Assembly (NCBI RefSeq): GCF_006337085.1
Contig: NZ_CP040882.1
Span: 1,612,001 to 1,676,000 of the forward strand
Origin: Sutterella faecalis
GTDB lineage: Bacteria > Pseudomonadota > Gammaproteobacteria > Burkholderiales > Burkholderiaceae_F
Direction: 5' to 3'
Length of the DNA: 64,000 nucleotides
The position numbers and the translations under genes are program-made. Shown here one piece after another: positions 33,640 through 43,274 of this stretch (position 1 is the first letter of the stretch; every line of letters begins with the position of its first letter). The notes under the pieces are model-generated. The model saw only the letters and a program-made list of their open reading frames with translations, made no database searches and had not been told where the DNA came from.

Positions 33640-34989
33640 TTAGATGTAGCCGTAGAGCTTGCCGAGCACCCAGCCCATGCCCGTGGCGGTAAGAACACCG
33701 ATCAGGCCCGGGAGGATGAAGGAGTGGTTGATCACGAAGCGGCCGATGTGGGTCGTGCCCGAGCGGTCAAACTGCAGAGCAGCCAGGTCGGACGGATAGG
33801 TCGGCAGGATGTAGTAGCCGTAGCAGGCGGACGAGAAGGCAACCACGAGTCCCGGAGGCGTACCAACCTGAAGGGCGACCGGCACGATCGTCGCAACAGC
33901 AGCAGCCTGAGAGTTCACGAGCTTCGACACGAGGAGAAGCACGAGAGCGTAAGTCCACGGAGCTTCCTTAACCCAGTCAACCAGGATCACCTTAAGGTCA
34001 GCAAGGTGAGCCATGAACATCGTATCGGCCATCCAGGCAACGCCGTACACCGCAACAATCGCGACGCAGCCGGCGTGGAACACCGAACCCTTCGAGATCA
34101 TGGAGGCACGGACGCCGCAGAACATGACCATCAGAGCGCCGGCGGTCAGCATGCACATCTGAATCAGCTGGGTCATGCCGAGGGCCTTCTTGCCGACCAT
34201 CGGACGGAGGCTGGGCTCAGAACCGAGGAGCGCAACGAAAGCGATCGTAAGGAGGAAGATCCAGAGGGAAGCCCAGGCGGTCTTCGGGAAAACCTTGCCG
34301 ACGAGCGTCGTGCTTTCGCCGTAGACGTACTTCTTCTGTTCCGGATCGGAAATGAGCTTCTGGAAGGCTTCATCCTTATCGAGGTCCTTGCCGCGGAAGG
34401 ACGAATAGGTCGCTTCAGCGAAGAGGCCGACGATGGCGGCCGGGATCACGATCGAGAAGAGCTGAACGAAGCCGAAGGGCTTGCCGCCAACTTCATAGCC
34501 GTCGAGCAGAGCGATCATCGAGACCGCAGCCACAGCAGCCGGCGAGCAGATCACGCCCATCTGAGCAGCAATCGTCGAAGCAGCCATCGGGCGTTCCGGA
34601 CGAATGTTGTTCTTAATGGCAACGTCGTAAATAATCGGGAGCATCGTGTAGACGACGTGACCGGTACCGCAGAGGATCGTCAGGAACCAGCAGAGGTACG
34701 GAGCGACGTACACGACGGCGCGGGGGTGACGGCGCAGAACGCGTTCAGCGATCTGAAGGAGGCAGTCAAGGCCGCCGGCAGCCTGAAGGCTAGCGGAGCC
34801 GCAGACCACGGCCAGAATCGTAAGAATCACGTCGACCGGGGGCTTGCCCATGGGAATGTGGAAGCCGAAAATCAGCACCAACAGGCCGAGGCCGCCAATG
34901 AGGCCTAGGGCCATACCTCCCTTTCGGGCGCCGTAGAACAAGCAGATCAAAACGATGATCAGCTGTAGCCAAAAGTCATATCCGAGCAT
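33640..34989 (-). CDS. dcuB: Anaerobic C4-dicarboxylate exchanger, DcuA/DcuB family
   Basis: Dcu carriers exchange fumarate, malate or aspartate for succinate during fumarate respiration. The 449-residue polytopic protein starts GYDFWLQLIIVLICLFYGARKGGMALGLIGGLGL and has GTGHVVYTMLPIIYDVAIKNNIRPERP and YYILPTYPSDLAALQFDRSGTT, both typical of DcuA/DcuB. Whether it is DcuA or DcuB by function cannot be read from sequence. The ribosome-binding site AGAGAG is 8 nt upstream. With frdC and a periplasmic electron carrier in the window it supports fumarate respiration. Confidence 0.92.
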   Translation of the reverse strand: MLGYDFWLQLIIVLICLFYGARKGGMALGLIGGLGLLVLIFGFHIPMGKPPVDVILTILAVVCGSASLQAAGGLDCLLQIAERVLRRHPRAVVYVAPYLCWFLTILCGTGHVVYTMLPIIYDVAIKNNIRPERPMAASTIAAQMGVICSPAAVAAVSMIALLDGYEVGGKPFGFVQLFSIVIPAAIVGLFAEATYSSFRGKDLDKDEAFQKLISDPEQKKYVYGESTTLVGKVFPKTAWASLWIFLLTIAFVALLGSEPSLRPMVGKKALGMTQLIQMCMLTAGALMVMFCGVRASMISKGSVFHAGCVAIVAVYGVAWMADTMFMAHLADLKVILVDWVKEAPWTYALVLLLVSKLVNSQAAAVATIVPVALQVGTPPGLVVAFSSACYGYYILPTYPSDLAALQFDRSGTTHIGRFVINHSFILPGLIGVLTATGMGWVLGKLYGYI

Positions 34990-35434
34990 GTCTTTTCTCT
35001 CTTTAGAGTGAGGACGAGGGCATTATCGGCCTCGAATCTCAAAAAAGGGGTAGAAAACTGCTCTACTTTTGACTAAGTACAAAAATTTACAAATAGAGGA
35101 AGCCGGGTTTACATTTCCTTTTGCCATCCCCCTCGTTGCTTCGTAATGGTGCCTGATATCCGCTCCCAGTAAGGCTTCCTCTGGATTCACCCGCATCCTC
35201 GCACGCTTCCCGCACCGGTATTTCCATCACCTTTCTCTTTACAAATCGAAGCCCGAACGGCCGCTTCGCGGAGTACCTCCAAGAAAATACGAGTTTTCAC
35301 GGAATCCGCGCTTTTCAAGGAGTTGCGAAGATCCATGCAAGCGCTAAGTCTCTGTGCTTAGCATGTAAAAATTCGGCAGGCGCGCACTCGAGCACCCCGC
35401 GCGCCCCCTCCGGTCCTTCTTTTTTCCCTCTGCC
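34990..35434. other. Divergent intergenic region dcuB / RND pump
   Basis: The 445 nt hold a weak FNR-like sequence 87 nt upstream of dcuB (TTGAC-TAAG-TACAA, 35069-35082, seven of ten consensus positions) and a dyad GCTAAG-N8-CTTAGC (35343-35362) about 70 nt upstream of the efflux gene. No coding sequence is evident. Confidence 0.5.
35343..35362. promoter_or_regulatory. Dyad upstream of the RND efflux operon
   Basis: Six-base arms GCTAAG / CTTAGC with an 8-nt spacer lie where a repressor operator would be expected. No TetR- or MarR-type gene adjoins the pump, so the binding protein is unknown. Confidence 0.35.
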
Positions 35435-36541
35435 ATGCAACGAACTCTCTCCTGCTGCGCCATCCTGTTTGCTGCCGTCCTAACCCTCTCCGGCTGCGGT
35501 CAGGAGAAGAAAACCGCGGCCCCCAGGCAGCCGCTTCCCGTAACCACTGTTACGGTTCAATCGAAAGATGAAGTGCACTGGCTCGAAACCATCGGTCAGG
35601 CAGAGGCCGGCGCTGCGATCAATGTGACGCCTCAGGCGGGCGGTCGGATCCTGCGGGTGAATTACAAGGAAGGCGACTTCGTTGAGGCAGGACAAGTCCT
35701 TTTTGAAATTGATCCCTCCAGCCTTGCCGCACAGCTTGCTTCCGCAGAAGCCGCCCGACGGCAGCTCGAGGATGAATTGAGGCAAGCCGATCGCGAATAC
35801 CGCCGCAATGCTGAATTGCTGAAGAGCGGAGCGGGGAGCCAGAAGGACTTTGATGATGCGAAAAGTCTGAGAAGCCAGAAGCAGTCCGCGCTCGCGCAGG
35901 CCAAAGCCAATGAGGAAGACGCCCGGATCAACCTCTCCTGGACCCAGGTGCGCGCTCCCGTTCAGGGCTTTGTATCCAAAGCGCTCTTCAATCCCGGCGC
36001 CATTGTCATCAAAGACAGTTCCGTACTTGCCTCCATCACGCAGAAGGACGACATCCGCGTTCTCTTCGCCCCTTCGGATCGCGATCTCGCAGGCGCAGAC
36101 ATCACGAATGAAACGCGCGTGAGAGTCTTTCGCACGGACGGGAAGGAAGTCCCGGCGTCGCTCGACTACATTGCTCAGACTTATGGCGCAGACACCGGCA
36201 CCCGCACGCTGCGCGTCAAGGTGCCCTCTGACGCAGGGATCCTTCCCGGCGAATTCGTTCGCATCCGCTATCAGACAACGGTGGACCGCAATGCCTGGCG
36301 CGTGCCGCAGCGCGCGGTCAAGCAGCTGCCGGACGGCACCTATGCTCTTTTTGTCCTGAAAGACGGCAAAGCAATCCAAACGGCAGTTGAGGTAGGCCTC
36401 TGGGAAGGCAGGGACTGGATCATCCGCAAGGGGCTCGCGGACGGCGAAAAGGTAATCATCGACCAGCTCATCAAGCTTCAGAACGGCACGCCCGTGACCG
36501 AGAGAGCCCCCGGCGCTCAGGCTGCGAAAGCAAAGAATTAA
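35435..36541 (+). CDS. RND efflux periplasmic adaptor (membrane fusion) lipoprotein
   Basis: The 368-residue protein has a lipoprotein signal ending TLSGC, so the mature adaptor is anchored to the inner membrane. Order of parts: lipoyl half (VTPQAGGRILRVNYKEGDFVEAGQVLFEID), a helical hairpin (about 95-165), the second lipoyl half (TQVRAPVQGFVS), a beta-barrel and the membrane-proximal domain, as in AcrA/MexA. It joins the pump encoded 9 nt downstream to an outer-membrane channel not found here. Confidence 0.93.
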   Translation: MQRTLSCCAILFAAVLTLSGCGQEKKTAAPRQPLPVTTVTVQSKDEVHWLETIGQAEAGAAINVTPQAGGRILRVNYKEGDFVEAGQVLFEIDPSSLAAQLASAEAARRQLEDELRQADREYRRNAELLKSGAGSQKDFDDAKSLRSQKQSALAQAKANEEDARINLSWTQVRAPVQGFVSKALFNPGAIVIKDSSVLASITQKDDIRVLFAPSDRDLAGADITNETRVRVFRTDGKEVPASLDYIAQTYGADTGTRTLRVKVPSDAGILPGEFVRIRYQTTVDRNAWRVPQRAVKQLPDGTYALFVLKDGKAIQTAVEVGLWEGRDWIIRKGLADGEKVIIDQLIKLQNGTPVTERAPGAQAAKAKN

Positions 36542-36550
36542 GGCGCTCTC

Positions 36551-39500
36551 ATGCTCAGTCAGTTCTGCATCCGGCGACCCATCTTCGCCACCGTTCTCTC
36601 GCTCTTCATCATCCTCGCCGGCCTCGTTGCATTAAGAGTACTTCCGCTCTCGCAGTACCCCAACATCACGCCGCCTTCGGTGCGCATTTCGGCAACCTAC
36701 GACGGCGCTGATGCTGAAACCATCGCGCGTACCGTAGCCGCCCCTATTGAGGACCAGCTTTCCGGCATCGAAGGGCTTCTCTACTACACGACGAGCATCC
36801 GCTCGAACGGCGACATGTCGATCATGTGCGTCTTTGAGGTCGGCACCGACCCCAACGACGCCATGCTTGAAATCAACAACAGAGTCCGAACGGCGGAAAG
36901 GCGGCTGCCTTCGACCGTGCGCGACCAGGGCGTTTCGGTGCGAAAACGCTCCGACGACGAGCTCCTCATGATGGCGCTCTATTCGCCCGACAAGTCGATG
37001 TCGGCGTCGGAAATGGCGGACTATGCGACCCTCAACATCGTCGATGAACTCAAGCGCCTGCCGGGGATCGGCGACGTGAATGTCTTCGGCAACGTTCAGT
37101 CCGCCATGCGCATCTGGCTTGACCCGGAACGCATGACCGAGCTTGGCGTCACGACGAAGGATGTTGACGACGCGGTTTCCGCGCAGAACGCACAGCGCGC
37201 GGTCGGCCGCATCGGCACGTCGCCAACGCTTCCTGATCAGCAGCTCTACTACAAGATTTCGACTCCCGGTCAGCTTCTCACGCCCGAAGAATTCGGCGAA
37301 ATCGTCGTCAAGAGCGATTCCGCCCAGGGTCTCGTGCGCCTGAGAGACATCGCCACCACAGAAACCGGCAAGCGAAGCTATGAATTCCGCGTCGACATGA
37401 ATGGCCAGCCAGGCGTCAACGTCGGCGTCTATCTGCAAACGGGCGCCAACGCCATGTCGGCGGCAGCGGAAGTAAAGGCGCGAATCACGGAGCTCGCCGC
37501 AGAATTCCCCGAGGGGAAGCTCGACTACGTCATCACGAACGACACCACCGTATTCGTCGGCGCCTCGCTCAATGAGGTCTATCACACGCTTGCGGAGGCC
37601 GGTCTCCTCGTCCTCGTCGTGGTCTTTCTCTTCCTCCAGAGCTGGCGCGCCACGCTTATTCCCATGCTGGCCGTTCCGGTTTCGCTCATCGGCACCATGG
37701 CAGGCCTCTGGCTCTTCGGCTTTTCGCTCAATACGCTCACGCTCTTTGCGATGACGCTCTCCATCGGCATTGTGGTCGACGACGCCATTGTGGTGCTCGA
37801 AAATGTCGAACGCCTGATGCGCACCGAAAAGCTCTCGCCCTTCGACGCTTCCATCAAGGCGATGCAGGAAGTTTCCGGGGCGCTTGTCGCCATTGTGCTG
37901 GTGCTTTCCGCCGTCTTCATCCCGGTGGCATTCCTCGGCGGCATTGCGGGCGAACTCTATCGGCAGTTTGCGGTTACGGTTTCCGTTTCCGTCGTCATTT
38001 CGGGCTTTGTAGCGCTTACGCTCACGCCGGCCCTCTGCGCCATTCTGCTCAAGGACGCGAACGAGAAGCCTTTAGCCTTCTTCGTCTGGTTCAATAAAGC
38101 GCTCGCGCGCTTCACCGTACGCTTTCTGCAGATCGTTCGCCTCGCCCTCAAGCATCGCTTACTTTCCGCCCTCATTCTCATCCTCACCTGCATCGGCGCC
38201 TGGCAACTTCTTGAACGCACGCCGACCTCGTTTGTTCCGCGTGAAGACCAGGGCATCGTGCGCATGGCGATTCAATTGCCTGAAGGCTCTGCCTTCCCGC
38301 GAACCGAAGCGGTTGCCGAAGGGTTCCTCGCGAAGATCCGGGAGCTCCCGGGCGTGAGCAACGTCGTCACCATGATGGGCTTTGATACCCTGGGCAGCGA
38401 CATCCGCGCCAATGCCGCAACCTTCATTCTCCAGCTCAAGAACTGGAGCGAAAGGACGATGACGGCGGACGACTACCAGCAGGAAATCTCCAAATGGCTG
38501 CGTGAAAGTCCGGACGCCCGCGGCGTTGCCGTTTTGCCCGCAGCGATTCCCGGGCTTGGGTCTTCGAACGGCTTCTCGGGCTATGTGACTGCCCACGGTT
38601 CCGACAATCCCTTGCTGCTTCAGGAAATCACCGACGGCTTTATCGACGAGCTCTCCAAACGCCCGGAACTTACCGGCCTCAGAAGCTCCCTCGTTGCTGA
38701 CAGCCCGCAGCTCATGCTTCATGTCGATCGCGACCGCGCGTATGCGCTCGGCGTGGACGTTGACGATATTTACAGCACGATCTCAGCGCTCCTGGCATCC
38801 GACTACATCAATGACTTCACGCGAAACGGCAAGACTTACCGCGTGGTCATGCAGGCCGATGCCAAATTCCGGTCGCTTCCCTCCGACATCGGACGCGCAA
38901 GCGTGCGCTCCGCTTCCGGGAAAATGGTGCCGATCTCAACCATGATTTCGCTCGAGCGCATTTCGGCTGCCGAGTCGCTCGCCCGCATGAACGGCTACCT
39001 CGGCGCCCCCATTATGGGCGCGGCGGTGCAGGGCCTGAGTTCGGGCGACGCCATCCGGATCGTGGAGGAAACTGCCCGCGAGTATCTCCCCCCGGGCTAC
39101 CAGGTCGAATGGACCGGTCAGGCCTTCCATGAAAAGCGCATCGGCGCATCGTCGGCAACTGCGTTCGGCTTCGGCCTTCTCGTGATGTTCCTCATCCTCG
39201 CCGCACTCTACGAAAGGTGGTCTCTCCCGATTGCCGTCGTGCTTGCGGTTCCCTATGCGTTCCTCGGCGCCATGACGGCCATCTGGCTGAGAGGCACAGC
39301 CAACGACATCTATTTCCAGATCGGACTCCTCGTTCTCATCGGCCTCACGGCAAAGAACGCCATTCTGATCGTGGAATTTGCCGCTCAGAAGATGGAAGAG
39401 GAAGGCAAGGGCCCCTTTGAAGCGGCGATTGAAGCGGCGGGGCTCCGTCTGCGCCCCATTCTGATGACCTCGCTCGCCTTCATCCTGGGCGTTCTGCCCA

Positions 39501-39661
39501 TGGTCACCGCCACTGGAGCGGGTGCGGCTGCACGTCACTCCATGGGTACGGGCGTCTGCGGCGGCATGCTTGCCGCAACCTTCATTTCCACCATCTTTGT
39601 GCCGGTCTTCTTTACCTGGTTTGCAAGGAAGAGAAAGAAAGCCGACAATCCGAAAAACTGA
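36551..39661 (+). CDS. RND multidrug efflux transporter, HAE1 (AcrB-like) family
   Basis: The 1036-residue inner-membrane pump has the typical start FCIRRPIFATVLSLFIILAGLVALRVLPLSQYP and twelve membrane segments with two large periplasmic loops. The proton-relay residues are kept: the Asp pair in GIVVDDAIVVLENVE and the lysine in LTAKNAILIVEFA. It belongs to the hydrophobe/amphiphile group. The operon has only adaptor and pump; a TolC-type channel must be encoded elsewhere. A terminator follows. Confidence 0.95.
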   Translation: MLSQFCIRRPIFATVLSLFIILAGLVALRVLPLSQYPNITPPSVRISATYDGADAETIARTVAAPIEDQLSGIEGLLYYTTSIRSNGDMSIMCVFEVGTDPNDAMLEINNRVRTAERRLPSTVRDQGVSVRKRSDDELLMMALYSPDKSMSASEMADYATLNIVDELKRLPGIGDVNVFGNVQSAMRIWLDPERMTELGVTTKDVDDAVSAQNAQRAVGRIGTSPTLPDQQLYYKISTPGQLLTPEEFGEIVVKSDSAQGLVRLRDIATTETGKRSYEFRVDMNGQPGVNVGVYLQTGANAMSAAAEVKARITELAAEFPEGKLDYVITNDTTVFVGASLNEVYHTLAEAGLLVLVVVFLFLQSWRATLIPMLAVPVSLIGTMAGLWLFGFSLNTLTLFAMTLSIGIVVDDAIVVLENVERLMRTEKLSPFDASIKAMQEVSGALVAIVLVLSAVFIPVAFLGGIAGELYRQFAVTVSVSVVISGFVALTLTPALCAILLKDANEKPLAFFVWFNKALARFTVRFLQIVRLALKHRLLSALILILTCIGAWQLLERTPTSFVPREDQGIVRMAIQLPEGSAFPRTEAVAEGFLAKIRELPGVSNVVTMMGFDTLGSDIRANAATFILQLKNWSERTMTADDYQQEISKWLRESPDARGVAVLPAAIPGLGSSNGFSGYVTAHGSDNPLLLQEITDGFIDELSKRPELTGLRSSLVADSPQLMLHVDRDRAYALGVDVDDIYSTISALLASDYINDFTRNGKTYRVVMQADAKFRSLPSDIGRASVRSASGKMVPISTMISLERISAAESLARMNGYLGAPIMGAAVQGLSSGDAIRIVEETAREYLPPGYQVEWTGQAFHEKRIGASSATAFGFGLLVMFLILAALYERWSLPIAVVLAVPYAFLGAMTAIWLRGTANDIYFQIGLLVLIGLTAKNAILIVEFAAQKMEEEGKGPFEAAIEAAGLRLRPILMTSLAFILGVLPMVTATGAGAAARHSMGTGVCGGMLAATFISTIFVPVFFTWFARKRKKADNPKN

Positions 39662-39677
39662 TTGACAAAGACCGAAA

Positions 39678-39719
39678 AAAGCCCGGACATCCATTACGGA
39701 ACATCCGGGCTTTCTTTTT
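39678..39719. terminator. Terminator between the RND pump and dnaJ
   Basis: A stem AAAGCCCGGA / TCCGGGCTTT is followed by CT5 on the plus strand, and an A-rich stretch on the other side may serve dnaJ. Confidence 0.82.
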
Positions 39720-39733
39720 GCCTGTGCAGGGCG

Positions 39734-40903
39734 TTACTTCTTCTGGAAGAAGTTCTTCACCTTGTCAAAGAATCCCTGCGACTTCGGATTGTGCTTGTCG
39801 CCGCCTTCCTTCAGAGAGGCGTCGAAGTCGCGCAGCATCTTCTTCTGCTTGTCGGAGAGATTGACCGGCGTCTCGATCTCGATGTGGAGATAAAGGTCGC
39901 CCGGCTGATGCGTACGCAGATTCGCAATGCCCTTGCCGCGCAGACGGAAGGTCTTGCCGCTCTGCGTCCCTTCAGGGAGCGTGATGCGGCTTTCGCCATC
40001 GAGCGTCGGCACCGTCACTTCGCCGCCCAGGGCTGCGGTGACAAACGAAATCGGAAGCTGCATGTGCAGGTCGTCGCCGTCGCGCTCAAAGATGTCGCTC
40101 GGACGCACGCGGATCTCAATGAAGAGGTCGCCCGCAGGGCCGCCGTTGGTGCCGGGTTCGCCTTTGCCGCTCATGCGGATGCGCTGACCGTCGTTGATGC
40201 CGGCGGGGATATTGACCTCGACCACCTTGGCCGAACGCTTGAATCCCGTACCGCTGCAGTCAGGGCAGGGATCCGCAATGACTTCGCCCGTGCCGTGGCA
40301 CTGCGGGCAGGTCTGCTGAACCTGGAAGAGGCCGTTGCTCATGCGGACAACGCCTGCGCCGTGGCAGGTCGGGCAGGTCTTCTTCGACGTGCCCGGACGG
40401 CATCCGGTGCCGTGGCAGCTCGTGCATTCATCCCAGGCAGGAACGCGGATATCCATCTTGCGCCCGTGCGCTGCATCCTCAAAGCTCACCTCGAGGGTAT
40501 AGCTCACGTCGTTGCCGCGCATCGGCTGAGGCCCCTGAGGACCGGCTCCGCGACCGCGTCCGCCTCCGAAGAGATCGGAGAAGATGTCGCCGAAGGCGCT
40601 CTGGAAGTCGCCGGAATTCATTCCGCTGAAGCCGCCGAAGCCGCCCTGACCGAAACCGCCGGCACCTGCTGCGCTCGGGTCCACTCCGGCCTTGCCGAAG
40701 CGGTCGTAAGCAGCGCGCTTCTGCTCATCGGACAGAACCGCATAGGCTTCGCCGATCTGCTTGAACTTCTCTTCCGCCGCCTTGTCCCCCGGGTTGCGGT
40801 CCGGGTGATACTTCATGGCAAGACGCCGATAGGCTTTCTTGATGTCGTCCTGGGAAGCTCCGCGTTCTACGCCGAGCACCTCGTAATAGTTCTCTTCCGC
40901 CAT
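39734..40903 (-). CDS. dnaJ: Chaperone DnaJ
   Basis: The Hsp40 co-chaperone stimulates DnaK ATPase and delivers substrates. The J domain (1-70, HPD at 33-35) is followed by a Gly/Phe-rich region, a zinc finger with four CXXCXG repeats (CTSCHGTG, CPTCHGAG, CPQCHGTG, CPDCSGTG) and the C-terminal substrate domains, 389 residues in all. It follows dnaK after a 154-nt gap with a strong hairpin. Confidence 0.98.
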   Translation of the reverse strand: MAEENYYEVLGVERGASQDDIKKAYRRLAMKYHPDRNPGDKAAEEKFKQIGEAYAVLSDEQKRAAYDRFGKAGVDPSAAGAGGFGQGGFGGFSGMNSGDFQSAFGDIFSDLFGGGRGRGAGPQGPQPMRGNDVSYTLEVSFEDAAHGRKMDIRVPAWDECTSCHGTGCRPGTSKKTCPTCHGAGVVRMSNGLFQVQQTCPQCHGTGEVIADPCPDCSGTGFKRSAKVVEVNIPAGINDGQRIRMSGKGEPGTNGGPAGDLFIEIRVRPSDIFERDGDDLHMQLPISFVTAALGGEVTVPTLDGESRITLPEGTQSGKTFRLRGKGIANLRTHQPGDLYLHIEIETPVNLSDKQKKMLRDFDASLKEGGDKHNPKSQGFFDKVKNFFQKK

Positions 40904-41007
40904 GTCGATGTCGTTGATTTCAAAAAGCTGAGAAAGGGCCGGCTGGTAATACTAGCCGACCCTTCTCTTAATGGAAGCGCCTTTGCTGCGCCTGGAGTTC
41001 CGCTTTC

Positions 41008-41031
41008 GTCCCCGGAGGCATCTCCGGGGAC
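41008..41031 (-). promoter_or_regulatory. Intercistronic hairpin between dnaK and dnaJ
   Basis: Ten-base perfect arms GTCCCCGGAG / CTCCGGGGAC close a 4-nt loop, 27 nt after the dnaK stop. No U-run follows. It could end part of the transcripts or protect the dnaK message, keeping DnaK above DnaJ. Confidence 0.6.
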
Positions 41032-41057
41032 CAACAGAACGGGCCGAACCTGAAGGA

Positions 41058-42980
41058 TTACTTCTTCACGTCCGTGAAGTCGGCGTCAACGACATCGTCG
41101 TCCTTCTTGCCGGCTTCAGCGCCCTGCTGCGCCTGCTGCTCGCCCTGAGAGGCTGCCTGAGCGGCCTTATTCATCTTTTCGCCGATCTTCTGCGCGGCAG
41201 TCATCAGACGTTCAACAGCCTGATCAATGGCAGCCTTGTCTTCGCCCTTGACCTTCTCTTCAACGTCCTTGATGGCGCTCTCGCAGGCAGCGCGGTCAGC
41301 GCTTTCAACCTTGTCGCCGAAATCCTTCAGGGTCTTCTGAACCTGAGCGATGGCGGCATCGGCCGTGTTGCGGGACTGAGCGAGCTCGAAGCGGCGGTGA
41401 TCCTCTTCCTTGTTCGCTTCAGCATCAGACACCATGCGCTTGATTTCTTCTTCGGAAAGTCCGGAGCTCGCCTTGATGGTGATGTTGTTTTCCTTGCCCG
41501 TAGCCTTATCCTTGGCGGACACATGCAGGATGCCGTTGGCATCGATATCGAAGGTCACTTCGATCTGCGGGAGTCCGCGCGGAGACGGCGGAATGCCTTC
41601 GAGGTTGAACTCGCCGAGGAGCTTATTCGACGCGGCCATTTCATGCTCGCCCTGATAGACCTTAATGGTCACGGCAGGCTGATTGTCTTCCGCAGTCGAG
41701 AAGACCTGCGAGTGCTTCGTCGGAATCGTCGTGTTGCGCTTGATCATCGCGGTCATCACGCCGCCCAGGGTTTCAATGCCGAGGGTAAGCGGAGTCACGT
41801 CGAGCAGGAGCACGTCGCGGCGTTCGCCCGTCAGAACCGAGCCCTGAATGGCGGCACCGATAGCAACCGCTTCATCGGGGTTCACGTCCTTGCGGGGTTC
41901 CTTGCCGAAGAATTCGCGGACGACTTCCTGGACGCGCGGCATGCGGCTCATGCCGCCCACGAGGATGACGTCGGTGATGTCGGACTTGGAGGCCTTCGCA
42001 TCATTGAGCGCCTTCGAAACCGGAGCGATCGTGCGCTGCACGAGATCCTCAACGAGGCTCTCGAACTTCGCGCGGGTAATGCTCATGTTGAGGTGCTTCG
42101 GACCCGTGGCATCTGCCGTGATGTAAGGGAGATTGATCTCCGTTTCCTGACGGCTCGAGAGTTCGATCTTCGCCTTTTCGGCAGCATCCTTCAGGCGCTG
42201 CAGGGCGAGAACGTCCTTGCTCAGATCAGCGCCGGTGTCCTTGCGGAACTCATTGATGATGTAGTCGACGAGGCGCTGGTCGAAGTCTTCGCCGCCGAGG
42301 AACGTATCGCCGTTCGTGGAGAGCACTTCGAACTGCTTGTCGCCGTCGATGTTCGCGATATCAATGATCGAAATATCGAACGTGCCGCCGCCCAGGTCAT
42401 ACACGGCAATCTTGCGATCGGCCGTACCGCCCTTGTCCATGCCGAAGGCAAGCGCAGCAGCAGTAGGTTCATTGATGATGCGCTTGACGTCGAGGCCGGC
42501 AATGCGGCCGGCATCCTTCGTCGCCTGACGCTGGCTGTCGTTGAAGTAGGCAGGCACCGTAATCACGGCTTCCGTGACCGGCTCGCCGAGGTAATCCTCA
42601 GCGGTCTTCTTCATCTTGCGAAGCACTTCAGCAGACACCTGCTGCGGAGCGAGCTTCTTGCCGGCAACTTCGACCCACGCATCGCCATTGTCCGCACGGA
42701 CAATGCTGAACGGCGCAAGCTTCAGATCCTTCTGGACTTCCGCATCGTCGAAACGACGACCGATCAGACGCTTCACGGCGAAGAGCGTGTTCTTCGGATT
42801 CGTGACGGCCTGACGCTTTGCGGGAGCACCGACGAGAATCTCACCGTTTTCCATGTACGCAACGATCGAAGGCGTTGTGCGGGCGCCTTCACTGTTCTCG
42901 ATGACCTTGACGTGGTCGCCTTCCATGATGGCGACTGCGGAGTTCGTCGTACCAAGGTCAATACCGATGATCTTTGCCAT
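41058..42980 (-). CDS. dnaK: Chaperone DnaK (Hsp70)
   Basis: The 640-residue Hsp70 has the nucleotide-binding start IIGIDLGTTNSAVAIMEG, the signatures IAVYDLGGGTFDIS and VILVGGMSRMPRVQ, the substrate domain and a C-terminal lid ending in the acidic DDVVDADFTDVKK. It is expressed from a consensus sigma-32 promoter at 43127-43154, with dnaJ downstream, and is separated from grpE by a terminator. Confidence 0.99.
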   Translation of the reverse strand: MAKIIGIDLGTTNSAVAIMEGDHVKVIENSEGARTTPSIVAYMENGEILVGAPAKRQAVTNPKNTLFAVKRLIGRRFDDAEVQKDLKLAPFSIVRADNGDAWVEVAGKKLAPQQVSAEVLRKMKKTAEDYLGEPVTEAVITVPAYFNDSQRQATKDAGRIAGLDVKRIINEPTAAALAFGMDKGGTADRKIAVYDLGGGTFDISIIDIANIDGDKQFEVLSTNGDTFLGGEDFDQRLVDYIINEFRKDTGADLSKDVLALQRLKDAAEKAKIELSSRQETEINLPYITADATGPKHLNMSITRAKFESLVEDLVQRTIAPVSKALNDAKASKSDITDVILVGGMSRMPRVQEVVREFFGKEPRKDVNPDEAVAIGAAIQGSVLTGERRDVLLLDVTPLTLGIETLGGVMTAMIKRNTTIPTKHSQVFSTAEDNQPAVTIKVYQGEHEMAASNKLLGEFNLEGIPPSPRGLPQIEVTFDIDANGILHVSAKDKATGKENNITIKASSGLSEEEIKRMVSDAEANKEEDHRRFELAQSRNTADAAIAQVQKTLKDFGDKVESADRAACESAIKDVEEKVKGEDKAAIDQAVERLMTAAQKIGEKMNKAAQAASQGEQQAQQGAEAGKKDDDVVDADFTDVKK

Positions 42981-43126
42981 GTTTAGTGGTTCCTTATGGA
43001 TTGCTCAGTTCCCGGCGCGCTCAGCTGAAATGAAGCACGCTCAGGAATCAAGCGCTTGTGAAATCTGTCCTGAAGGCTTTCCTCCTCGCGGGAGAATTGC
43101 CTTCGTTCATTCGCTCTTTAATGCCT

Positions 43127-43154
43127 ATATGGGGCCGGTCCATTCTTTTTCAAG
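43127..43154 (-). promoter_or_regulatory. Sigma-32 heat-shock promoter of dnaK
   Basis: On the minus strand CTTGAA-N14-CCCCATAT matches the RpoH consensus exactly, about 147 nt upstream of dnaK. Confidence 0.92.
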
Positions 43155-43216
43155 GGCCGGTTTGCAAAAAATCTTTTCTTAGCTTCCCGATTGAGCTGAA
43201 AGGCATGCTCAGCAAA

Positions 43217-43255
43217 AAAATGCCCTGCAGGGATTCCTTCCCGACAGGGCATTTT
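43217..43255 (-). terminator. Terminator after grpE
   Basis: On the minus strand a stem AAAATGCCCTG / CAGGGCATTTT ends in T7, 20 nt after the grpE stop. It makes grpE and dnaK separate transcription units. Confidence 0.9.
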
Positions 43256-43274
43256 CAAAACGATTGCTCGTCCG

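Noticed and set aside
35069..35082. Possible FNR site upstream of dcuB
   Set aside because: Only seven of ten consensus positions match and no well-placed -10 element follows, so it is mentioned in the intergenic entry and not listed as a site of its own.
39662..41053. A 463-codon plus-strand open frame opposite dnaJ
   Set aside because: Ala/Arg/Leu-rich antisense shadow; dnaJ on the minus strand is unambiguous.
40971..42986. A 671-codon plus-strand open frame opposite dnaK
   Set aside because: Antisense shadow of a high-GC, highly conserved gene; no motifs or ribosome-binding site.
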